Assembly (NCBI GenBank): GCA_934320845.1
Contig: CAKRFU010000019.1
Span: 1 to 54,866 of the forward strand
Direction of reading: 5' to 3'
Length of the DNA stretch: 54,866 nucleotides
Origin: an uncultured Lachnospiraceae bacterium
GTDB lineage: Bacteria > Bacillota > Clostridia > Lachnospirales > Lachnospiraceae
The notes beneath the pieces were generated by a model that did no database searches, was not told where the DNA came from, and was given only the letters and a program-made list of their open reading frames with translations. The translations under genes were made by a program, and so were the position numbers. This document shows, in pieces, positions 43,691 through 50,678 of this stretch. Numbering within the stretch: the stretch's first letter is position 1; each line of letters begins with the position of its first letter.

Positions 43691-45112
43691 ATGTATACTA
43701 AACATTCAAAAGTTTTTTGTGTATTTTTGGCTTGTGCGGTTAGTATGGAATTGTTTACGGGATGCAGCAGATATACAAAAGTAAAATCAGATGAGATTAT
43801 TTTGCGGATAGCAAATTGGGAGGAATATATTGATGAGGGAGGATGGGAAAAAGATGAGACAATTAAACTTGATAATGGAAAAAAGATTATAGGTGAAAAT
43901 TCTATGATAAAAGATTTTGAATCATGGTATGCGGCTACTTATAATAAAAAGGTCCGGGTTGAATATTCGACATTTGGAACAAATGAAGATATGTATAATC
44001 AGCTTACAATTGGCGATATTTATGACCTTATATGCCCGTCTGAATATATGATTATGAAATTGATGAATGAAGGACAGCTTCAGCCGTATTCAGACAAATT
44101 TTGGAATACATCCGAAAAATATAATTATTATGCAGAAGGAGTTTCTGATTACATTAAGACAAGGCTTAATGAATTGAAATTTAAAAATCAGGCTGTAGGA
44201 AAATATGCAGCATGTTATATGTGGGGAACTTTGGGCTATTTATATAATCCTAAATATGTTACACAGGAAGATGCCAAAGATTGGAACTTATTGATAAATC
44301 CAAAATATAAGAAAAGAATTACAGCAAAGGATAGCGTAAGAGACTGCTATTTTGCGGCAATGGGAATGAAAACTCAAAGACAGGTGTCTTCTAAGTCATT
44401 TATCTCACAAAAACAATACAACAGACGATTGTCAGATTTGCTTAATGATACATCAGAAGAAACTATTGATGAGGCGGGAAGAATTTTGTCGAAAGTTAAG
44501 GACAATGTATATTCTTTTGAGACGGACAGCGGCAAATCAGATATTGTGAGTGGCAAAGTAGTGGCAAATCTGCAATGGTCAGGAGATGCAGTATATTCGA
44601 TGCAGCAGGTTGAAAAGGATGGCGTAGAACTGTGTTATGCAGTGCCTGAATCAAGCACAAATTTATGGTTTGACGGATGGTGTATGTTGAAAAAAGGTAT
44701 TGGAAAAGATACAGAAAAACAGCAGGCGGCGGAAGCTTTTATAAATTTTATTTCAAGACCTGATAATGTTGTAAGAAATATGTATTATGTCGGTTATACA
44801 TCTGCAATAGCAGGAGGAAAAAATGAGACTATATGTGATTATGTAAAATATATGTATGAGACTGAAAACAAATCAAATTCAGTAAATTATGACTTGAACT
44901 ATTTCTTTAATAAAAAGGGTGATGAAGATAATAAAAAATATATTATAAAAGCTGACAGAAAAATGACGTCGGGACAGCTTTATGCACAATATCCTACAAA
45001 AGATGTTATAGAACGCAGTGTCGTAATGGCGTATTTCGGTGACAGGGCAAATGAACAAATAAGCAGAATGTGGGTTGATACACGCTGTTTTTCACTGCTG
45101 TCCGAAAAGTAA
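43691..45112 (+). CDS. potD: PotD-like substrate-binding lipoprotein
   Basis: This 473-residue protein has a lipoprotein signal with lipobox LFTGC (lipidated Cys25), then IANWEEYIDEG, the typical opening of PotD/PotF binding proteins, and later motifs such as NLQWSGDAVYSM and DGWCMLKKG. It captures substrate at the cell surface for the PotABC transporter. PotD is usually about 350 residues long; the surplus here lies mostly in inserts near 35-55, 210-250 and 390-420, which may change ligand choice. GGGGGA precedes the ATG. It closes the co-directional cluster that began at 33031. Confidence 0.9.
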   Translation: MYTKHSKVFCVFLACAVSMELFTGCSRYTKVKSDEIILRIANWEEYIDEGGWEKDETIKLDNGKKIIGENSMIKDFESWYAATYNKKVRVEYSTFGTNEDMYNQLTIGDIYDLICPSEYMIMKLMNEGQLQPYSDKFWNTSEKYNYYAEGVSDYIKTRLNELKFKNQAVGKYAACYMWGTLGYLYNPKYVTQEDAKDWNLLINPKYKKRITAKDSVRDCYFAAMGMKTQRQVSSKSFISQKQYNRRLSDLLNDTSEETIDEAGRILSKVKDNVYSFETDSGKSDIVSGKVVANLQWSGDAVYSMQQVEKDGVELCYAVPESSTNLWFDGWCMLKKGIGKDTEKQQAAEAFINFISRPDNVVRNMYYVGYTSAIAGGKNETICDYVKYMYETENKSNSVNYDLNYFFNKKGDEDNKKYIIKADRKMTSGQLYAQYPTKDVIERSVVMAYFGDRANEQISRMWVDTRCFSLLSEK

Positions 45113-45235
45113 ACGTAAATATTTTTTTATTTTATGGTAAAGCCTTTTATTTTGTATGTAGACAGTAATGAGCAATTGCAATATAATATACGGAAAACAA
45201 AAGCTGTAATAATAGCAAAAGAAAAGAGGTAGAAC

Positions 45236-45460
45236 ATGAATATTGATGAAATGTTAGACATCAATGACTGTCCATTATGTGATGGAGGGGCATTGTTAGA
45301 GGAAGAATGCGGATGCGGTTATTATGTTATGTGTATGGAATGTGGATGTCATTCTGTGACAATTGATTTTCATTCAGAGGATGAGCGATTGGAAGCTGCC
45401 AAAAAAACAGTTATGCTTTGGAATACGGGAAAGGTAATTTCAAGCAGTCCTGGAGAATAA
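45236..45460 (+). CDS. Small Lar-like zinc-ribbon protein
   Basis: This 74-residue protein has CPLCDGG, then GCGYYVMCMECGC, and a closing pattern ERLEAAKKTVMLWNTGK. The pattern of CPxCGG, a second Cys pair and a final AxxxWN matches the Lar (restriction alleviation protein) family of phage and mobile-element proteins. GAGG lies 8 bases before the ATG. Its neighbours are the amine cluster upstream and IS remnants downstream, so it could be mobile-element cargo. The function in bacteria is not established; zinc binding is an inference from the cysteines. Confidence 0.7.
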   Translation: MNIDEMLDINDCPLCDGGALLEEECGCGYYVMCMECGCHSVTIDFHSEDERLEAAKKTVMLWNTGKVISSSPGE

Positions 45461-45532
45461 ATTTAATGCTATTGAATAGATTTCGCTGTCGCGAAATCTA
45501 GGGTATAAAGCAGTTTCAAACACTGCTCAAAG

Positions 45533-45584
45533 AAAAATAGCCACAGAATATCACGATTTTATCGTGTTTTCTGCGGCTATTTTT
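45533..45584. terminator. Long palindrome at the left end of the IS remnant, terminator-like
   Basis: AAAAATAGCCACAGAA (45533-45548) pairs with TTCTGCGGCTATTTTT (45569-45584), and CACGA pairs with TCGTG inside, giving a stem of more than 20 bp. It can end transcripts from both sides. The outer arm AAAATAGCCACAG recurs at the right end of the remnant (46232-46244). Confidence 0.75.
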
Positions 45585-45627
45585 AACATACTTACAAAAA
45601 TACGACCACCTTTTATTTTACCCGAAT

Positions 45628-45711
45628 GTCATGGAAGTGGCTATTATACGACAAATGGACGGCTCCCGGCCTCCAACGCCATTTGCTGTATAATAATCCA
45701 TCTTCCATGAC
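45628..45711. repeat. Palindromic element with conserved core, inside the IS remnant
   Basis: GTCATGGAAG (45628-45637) pairs with CTTCCATGAC (45702-45711) and pairing continues inward with few breaks. The core at about 45653-45684 contains ATGGACGGCTC and AACGCCATT, which recur in opposite orientation in the element at 50470-50574. The right arm lies within the transposase coding sequence; the left arm is its inverted copy. Confidence 0.75.
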
Positions 45712-46233
45712 TCTATTGCAAGTCTTTTAAGAGAATTAAACAGAAACAGCCAGCTCCGCATCATCTGTGGATTTCAACCACATATATATTCTGTACTGAC
45801 AGATAAAAGAGATGAGTATGGAAAAAGGATAAGCGAAAGCCGATATAAACTGGCTCCAACGGCAAGTGCATATACAAACTTTTTGAACAATTTAAAGGAA
45901 TGTGAGCAGGAATTAAGAGAAATGTTTGATACACTTGTAAAATATATGTATGAAAACCTTAACGGTTTCGGCGAAATTATGGTAGCGGATGGAAAAGCCA
46001 TACAAAGTTACGCAGGAAAAATTTCAAAGAAAAACAGCGGCAACAAAGGAGAGAGGGATGCTGACTGGTGCAGGAAAGAATACACAATAACAAAACCTAA
46101 CGGTGAAAAAGTAGTAAAAACAAAGAAATGGTTTGGATTTCGTCTGCATCTTTTATCAGATGCAACATATGAACTGCCGGTTGATTATGAAGTAACAAAA
46201 GCATCGAACAGTTTATATCAATCTCTGCGTTAA
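45697..46233 (+). pseudogene. Transposase fragment (IS1182/IS4-like DDE), both ends missing
   Basis: From 45697 one open frame reads FHDSIASLLRELNRNS, CGFQP, then VADGKAIQSYA and KKWFGFRLHLLSDATYELP, which is the N-terminal half and first catalytic region of IS1182-like DDE transposases, with the first Asp in ADGK. There is no start codon in place because a palindrome interrupts the upstream part. After VTKAS the frame jumps directly to the right end of the element and stops, so the second half with the other catalytic residues is deleted. It cannot be active. Confidence 0.75.
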
Positions 46234-46256
46234 AATAGCCACAGCGAAAATAATTC
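46210..46256 (+). repeat. Right end of the IS, shared with the element at 50470
   Basis: AGTTTATATCAATCTCTGCG, then TTAAAA, then GCCACAGCGAAAATAATTC, matches 50529-50574 almost base for base. The match stops at 46256, within the stop codon of the histidine kinase gene on the other strand. Confidence 0.8.
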
Positions 46257-47463
46257 ATTTAGAGGATTGGGTTGACAGTTCCAAGGATGCTGAAAAGCCG
46301 AGTTTTACTTCAAAGGTTGTTCCACCATACGCATTTTGATGAACGTCAATCTTTCCGTCATGTGCCCGTACAATCTCGCGTACCATTGCGAGACCAAGAC
46401 CTACGCCACCAATTTCACGGCTTCTTGATTTGTCAACCCGGAAGAATGGTTCAAAAATTTTCTCACGGAATGCTTCATCAATCCCGCTTCCCGTATCTGC
46501 AATTGTAATAACAATATCGTTTCCTGTTTGTTTTGCCGACACTATAACTTTTCCGTTTACATGATTATATTTAATCGCATTTTCAACAAGATTATAAAGC
46601 ATACGGTAAATTAAAATATCGCTGCCCGTAAGCATCAGCTCATTACTTATGATATATTCTTTATCATAAGTTGTATCCTGTGGCTCCTGTATTAGTGCAA
46701 TACCTTTTTCAAGTGCTAACGGTTCCAAATCTGTCAGTACTTCCTCAATTAGTCCGAAAAGTTCAATCTTGTCATTGCGCATTATTGTCTGTAACTCACT
46801 CATATCCAGAAGTGTTTTGACCAATTTGCTGAGACGCTCGTTTTGCTCTGTTATCATTTGTATTGTCTCTTGAGCTGCGTCTAAGTCTGCATCATTTTCT
46901 GTCGAATGATAGAGATCAAGTTGAGCTTGGATTAATGCCAAAGGAGTCCGCAGTTCATGTGCTGCATTGCCAGTAAACTGGCGTTGTATCTCGAAAGATT
47001 CCGAAAGCCGCAAAAGCATCTTATTATAAGAAGTACGAAGTCTGTCAAGTTCTGCAATTTTTGTTTCTTCAATTGTATAGTCTGTCAGATTTTGTATCTG
47101 AACCTTCTCTACGGTTTCTGAAAATTCTCTGAGTGGTTTCAATGCCCGTCCGCTGATAAAATAAGTGACTGCTCCACCAAACAGTGCCACAACGACAGTA
47201 ATCAGAAGGCTTTTGATTCTGTAGTCTGATTTTGAATTATAAATTTTTGTGGAAAATTGTGCTACAAAGTCATCCCATTCATTATCCGGAATATCAATGT
47301 ATACAGCTTCCGGTTTTGTGCCATGATCAGTTACAGACTCCTGAAGCGTATCAAAGTAATAGACTCCGTTCTTATACAAGAAAAATGTAAGGCATCCGCA
47401 CAATATGGTAATCAGTACGGTAGTAAGTATCGTCAGTCTCCATTGGAGAGATATTTTTCTCAT
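46255..47463 (-). CDS. Sensor histidine kinase
   Basis: This 402-residue kinase has membrane helices at about 7-29 and 84-105, a short extracellular segment, a HAMP-like linker, a HisKA domain with His169 in AAHELRTPLALI, and an HATPase domain with DTGSGI and GGVGLGLAMV. It pairs with the response regulator encoded 12 bases upstream on the same strand. Its last codons (LSTQSSK) and TGA abut the end of the IS remnant, and the stop codon overlaps it by two bases, so the C-terminus may have been changed by the insertion. The divergent redox genes at 48262-50264 are the obvious candidates for its control. Confidence 0.92.
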   Translation of the reverse strand: MRKISLQWRLTILTTVLITILCGCLTFFLYKNGVYYFDTLQESVTDHGTKPEAVYIDIPDNEWDDFVAQFSTKIYNSKSDYRIKSLLITVVVALFGGAVTYFISGRALKPLREFSETVEKVQIQNLTDYTIEETKIAELDRLRTSYNKMLLRLSESFEIQRQFTGNAAHELRTPLALIQAQLDLYHSTENDADLDAAQETIQMITEQNERLSKLVKTLLDMSELQTIMRNDKIELFGLIEEVLTDLEPLALEKGIALIQEPQDTTYDKEYIISNELMLTGSDILIYRMLYNLVENAIKYNHVNGKVIVSAKQTGNDIVITIADTGSGIDEAFREKIFEPFFRVDKSRSREIGGVGLGLAMVREIVRAHDGKIDVHQNAYGGTTFEVKLGFSASLELSTQSSK

Positions 47464-47474
47464 GTGTTTTCTCC

Positions 47475-48140
47475 TTATCCTATTTTATAGCCTTCACCGA
47501 TTTTATTGACAATCGGATCATAATCAAGTCCTGTTTTCAGTTTCTTTCTAAGAGAGGACATATGCACTCTGATTGAACCGCTAAAACTATCTACAGAAGA
47601 ATCCCAAACATGCTCAATCAGCTCCTCCTGACTGACTGGTCTTCCCTGATTCAGAAGAAGATACTCTAGTATTCCGTTTTCTTTTCTGGTCAAAGTTATA
47701 GGTTTGCCGTTTGCATATGCAACTCTTTCTCTAGTATCAAATCGAAGGCTGCCACATTCCAGACAGATATTTTTCTGTACAAACGTTCTTCTTGTCAAAC
47801 TTCTTACGCGGGCTTCCAGTTCCTGCAGATGAAATGGTTTTTCCATATAATCATTTGCACCGGAATCTAATCCCTCAACTTTATCTGCAATCTGGCTTCT
47901 TGCGGACAAAATCAATACCTTTGTTTCTTCATTTTCTTTGCGAAGTTCCCGGAGAATCTCCATTCCATCCATTCCCGGAAGGTTAAGATCAAGTACGATT
48001 AAATCATACATTTCAGCATAAATCATATCTAATGCTTTTTCACCGTCGTTACATGTATCTACCTCATAGCCAGCCCGGTGCAGACTTTTTGCAATCATCT
48101 CACATAATTTCTTTTCATCTTCAACAACTAATAATTTCAA
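47475..48140 (-). CDS. OmpR-family response regulator (TTG start)
   Basis: This 221-residue regulator has a receiver domain with Asp51 (IVLDLNLPGMDG), Lys in YMEKPF and a winged-helix output domain. GGAGG lies 8 bases before a TTG at 48140 that gives the normal N-terminus KLLVVEDE; the ATG at 48200 has no ribosome site and adds 20 unusual residues. It sits next to its kinase gene and is divergent from the redox gene set starting at 48262, with about 120 bases between. Confidence 0.92.
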   Translation of the reverse strand: MKLLVVEDEKKLCEMIAKSLHRAGYEVDTCNDGEKALDMIYAEMYDLIVLDLNLPGMDGMEILRELRKENEETKVLILSARSQIADKVEGLDSGANDYMEKPFHLQELEARVRSLTRRTFVQKNICLECGSLRFDTRERVAYANGKPITLTRKENGILEYLLLNQGRPVSQEELIEHVWDSSVDSFSGSIRVHMSSLRKKLKTGLDYDPIVNKIGEGYKIG

Positions 48141-48261
48141 TTTATTTTCCTCCGTATTCTTAACAGGAATTTTACATTCTCTATTGTATAATGTATACAT
48201 CGAAAGGTCAATGAACTGAATTTAAACGGTAACATTGAAATAGTATTGAAAGGAGTATTTT

Positions 48262-48402
48262 ATGAAATGTGAAAGAGCATCACAGTTTTTATTACTTGCG
48301 ACAGGTCTGATATTTTTCATTGTTGGAATTTTTCGTGGAGAAGCGGCAGTTGTATTAAGTAAGGCAATAAAGTTATGTATGGAGTGTGTTGGAATTGGAT
48401 AA
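48262..48402 (+). CDS. CD1871A-family small CXXC membrane peptide
   Basis: This 46-residue protein starts MKCERASQ, has one hydrophobic helix (about 8-24), then RGEAAVVLSKAIKLCMECVGIG with a CMEC motif at residues 39-42. Length, helix and the terminal CXXC followed by GIG fit the CD1871A family of CXXC-motif proteins. AAAGGAG precedes the ATG. Its end overlaps the start of the 4Fe-4S membrane protein gene. The family is found beside polyferredoxin and TlpA genes, so it probably takes part in thiol or electron transfer at the membrane. Its role has not been shown. Confidence 0.85.
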   Translation: MKCERASQFLLLATGLIFFIVGIFRGEAAVVLSKAIKLCMECVGIG

Positions 48403-49282
48403 GAAAAAGAAATTTAAAAAAAATTATATAGTCCGTTTTAGAGGACTGATTCAGGCAGCTGCAACGCTGCTGACCAATATTCATATCCCAAATCTTTTTA
48501 AAGGGAAGATTTATCAGGGAAATGTAAAGACAATGTGTGTACCCGGACTGAATTGTTACTCATGTCCTGCTGCCACAGGTGCATGTCCGATTGGTGCTTT
48601 CCAGGCTGTAGTAGGTTCATCAAAATTCAAATTCACCTATTACATTACCGGATTTTTTATTCTTATAGGAGTTATGTTAGGAAGATTTATCTGTGGTTTT
48701 CTCTGTCCGTTTGGATGGTTTCAGGATCTGCTGCATAAACTTCCGGGAAAGAAGTTATCAACAGCAAAGCTGAAACCTCTGCGGTATCTGAAATACATAA
48801 TTTTGGCTATATTTGTTATACTGCTTCCGGCATTTGTAACCAATTCACTTGGTATGGGAGATCCGTTCTTCTGCAAGTATATTTGCCCACAGGGAGTACT
48901 TGAAGGCGCAATTCCGTTGTCACTTGCCAATTCGGGAATACGTGCTGCACTTGGACATTTATTTACTTTTAAGTTTACCGTCCTTGTGCTTGTTATCATC
49001 TTAAGCGTTTTGTTTTATCGTCCATTCTGTAAATGGATTTGTCCACTTGGTGCCATATATTCACTGTTTAACAGAGTTTCATTTCTTAAGATTCATGTAG
49101 ATCACAAGAAATGTGTTGGCTGTCAGAAATGTAGTCATGTCTGTAAAATGGATGTCAATGTAACAGATACACCAAATCACCCGGAATGTATACGGTGTGG
49201 TGAATGTATGAAAGCATGCAAAACCGGTGCAATCTGCTATCAGTATGGATTTTCAAATAAGAAACAGGATGACGATAAATAA
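48386..49282 (+). CDS. NapH-like membrane polyferredoxin
   Basis: This 298-residue protein has about five membrane helices with three CxxxCPxG motifs (GFLCPFG, YICPQG, WICPLG) at the membrane face and two C-terminal [4Fe-4S] ferredoxin motifs (CVGCQKCSHVC and CIRCGECMKAC). An N-terminal CYSCP and CPIG group adds further cysteines. This is the NapH/RnfB-like/YccM layout, which moves electrons across the membrane. GTG 48386, TTG 48389 and TTG 48395 are all possible starts; GGAG at 48381-48384 fits TTG 48389 best. It overlaps the CXXC peptide gene and precedes a TlpA-like lipoprotein, a likely acceptor of the electrons. Confidence 0.88.
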   Translation: MLELDKKKKFKKNYIVRFRGLIQAAATLLTNIHIPNLFKGKIYQGNVKTMCVPGLNCYSCPAATGACPIGAFQAVVGSSKFKFTYYITGFFILIGVMLGRFICGFLCPFGWFQDLLHKLPGKKLSTAKLKPLRYLKYIILAIFVILLPAFVTNSLGMGDPFFCKYICPQGVLEGAIPLSLANSGIRAALGHLFTFKFTVLVLVIILSVLFYRPFCKWICPLGAIYSLFNRVSFLKIHVDHKKCVGCQKCSHVCKMDVNVTDTPNHPECIRCGECMKACKTGAICYQYGFSNKKQDDDK

Positions 49283-49319
49283 GATAAAACTAATAAAATT
49301 TAAAGGGAGATTTAAAATC

Positions 49320-50264
49320 ATGAAAAACAAATCAATTAGAATGAATTTAATCAGGTTAAAAAAGGTAATTGCAGCAGTTCTTGTCGTTTCAATATTTTTT
49401 GTATGCACAGGTTGTGGAAAATCATCTGATTCTGCTGTTACTGAAAACAAAAAACAGAAAGCCGCTTCGACAGCGGACGTCAGCAGTTTAGAGGAACTCA
49501 ACAAAAAACGGGATAATCTTTACCAGCAGGAAAATCAGTTTTTTGCCGATCACAAAGATGTATGGGACAAAGCATTTAGTTTTATGAGTAAAAATACTGC
49601 AGGGGATGCCCAGAGCGAAAACTATGCAGACTTCCTTGCAAGTACGGTAGAAGCAAACAAAGATTCATTTTCCGAAGAAGAATACAAAACACTTAGCAAA
49701 GATATTGAGAAAATTCGTGGTATTGAAGAGGAGATTGCAAAGGTTGAGAAAAAAATCGCTGCTGCCAAATCTTCCAACAGTGCATCTTCTGAATCAGGGG
49801 AATCAACAGGTGTGTTCCACGATTTTAAAGGGAAAGATTTGGATGGAAACGATGTAGACAACAGTTTTTTCTCTAAAAATAAAGTTACAGTTGTAAACTT
49901 TTGGTTTAGCGGCTGTAAACCTTGTGTTGGAGAGTTATCTAAGCTGAATGAATTAAATGAGACATTGAAAAAAATGGGTGGCGAAGTTGTTGGCATCAAT
50001 ACTGATACGCTGGATAACAATGAGGCCGGTATCAAAGAAGCAAAAGAAATTTTAAAAGCTCAAGGCGCTTCTTATAAGAATCTGACTTTCGACTCTGATT
50101 CAACTGTTGGAAAATATGCAGGCAACATCATGGCATTTCCTACAACAGTTCTTGTAGATAAAGATGGAAATATTGTTGGAAAGCCGTTTATGGGTGGAAT
50201 TGATGATCAGTCAAATTATGACAAGCTGATGAAACAAATTAAGTCTGCAATTGGACAGAAATAA
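49320..50264 (+). CDS. TlpA/ResA-like thioredoxin lipoprotein
   Basis: This 314-residue protein has a lipoprotein signal (lipobox VCTGC, Cys32), a charged helical region of about 130 residues (45-165) that is probably coiled-coil, and a C-terminal thioredoxin-fold domain with the active site CKPC (Cys199-Cys202) and the cis-Pro segment AFPTTVLVDKDG. It should reduce or exchange disulfides outside the membrane. GGGAG precedes the ATG at 49320; the longer frame from 49227 overlaps the upstream gene. It is the third gene of the set, with 37 bases after the polyferredoxin. Confidence 0.9.
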   Translation: MKNKSIRMNLIRLKKVIAAVLVVSIFFVCTGCGKSSDSAVTENKKQKAASTADVSSLEELNKKRDNLYQQENQFFADHKDVWDKAFSFMSKNTAGDAQSENYADFLASTVEANKDSFSEEEYKTLSKDIEKIRGIEEEIAKVEKKIAAAKSSNSASSESGESTGVFHDFKGKDLDGNDVDNSFFSKNKVTVVNFWFSGCKPCVGELSKLNELNETLKKMGGEVVGINTDTLDNNEAGIKEAKEILKAQGASYKNLTFDSDSTVGKYAGNIMAFPTTVLVDKDGNIVGKPFMGGIDDQSNYDKLMKQIKSAIGQK

Positions 50265-50469
50265 TTTGTTTTATATGGAAAAAAGCTGTAAGATAATAAA
50301 AGAAAAGAGGTAAAAGCATACGATAAGAGGATTGAAAAAAATGAAGATGTTCCTGACCGTGACATTTATAATACAGCTTACATTAGCTAAGGCAAAAATA
50401 GAGTCAGGAATAACAAAAGGACTGGCGATGTATACTGCCTAAAATAAAAAATATATGTAAACAGCAGGG
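50265..50469 (+). other. Gap without a convincing gene
   Basis: The stretch includes GGAAAAAAGCTGTAAGATAATA followed by AAAGAAAAGAGGTA, which resembles the leader of the Lar-like gene at about 45192-45235. A 33-codon frame (50341-50442) has a loosely placed GAGG but no recognisable product. It may be a gene relic. Confidence 0.3.
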
Positions 50470-50574
50470 ATTGATATAAACTTTTCAGCGAATGGCGTTA
50501 GAGGCAGAGAGCCGTCCATGAGTCGAAAAGTTTATATCAATCTCTGCGTTAAAAAGCCACAGCGAAAATAATTC
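50470..50574 (+). repeat. Palindromic IS-derived element, most complete copy
   Basis: ATTGATATAAACTTTTC (50470-50486) and GAAAAGTTTATATCAAT (50525-50541) are perfect 17-bp arms around a 38-base core with AATGGCGTTAGAGG and GAGCCGTCCAT. The right arm continues as the IS right end, TCTCTGCGTTAAAAAGCCACAGCG, identical in plan to 46210-46256. It is a non-autonomous derivative with no coding potential. Confidence 0.8.
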
Positions 50575-50588
50575 TATTACAAAATGTA

Positions 50589-50617
50589 ATGACAAATATA
50601 ACAATTTGTGATAATAT
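50589..50617 (+). promoter_or_regulatory. Candidate promoter for the PutP-like gene
   Basis: ATGACA (50589-50594), a 17-base spacer and TAATAT (50612-50617) precede the symporter gene. The leader also contains GGTCA (50633) and TGACC (50646) in inverted orientation. Confidence 0.5.
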
Positions 50618-50678
50618 ATCTCATTGAGTGGTCAGATAAAGCATTGACCGCCAAAAAAACGAATGAGGAGAATTATCA

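Larger units (their letters stand above)
45533..46256 (+). mobile_element. Degenerate IS with truncated transposase
   Basis: The unit runs from the left palindrome to a right end, TTAAAATAGCCACAGCG, at 46230-46246 and following bases. CTGCGGCTATTTTTAAC at 45571-45587 is the inverted counterpart of that right end, so the two act as imperfect terminal inverted repeats. Between them lie a second palindrome with a conserved core and a transposase fragment. The outer boundary on the right is set by the match to the element at 50470-50574, which ends at the same AATAATTC. Confidence 0.65.

Noticed and set aside
50341..50442. Frame of 33 codons before putP
   Set aside because: GAGG is 10 bases away, the product is not recognisable, and the region looks like a relic.
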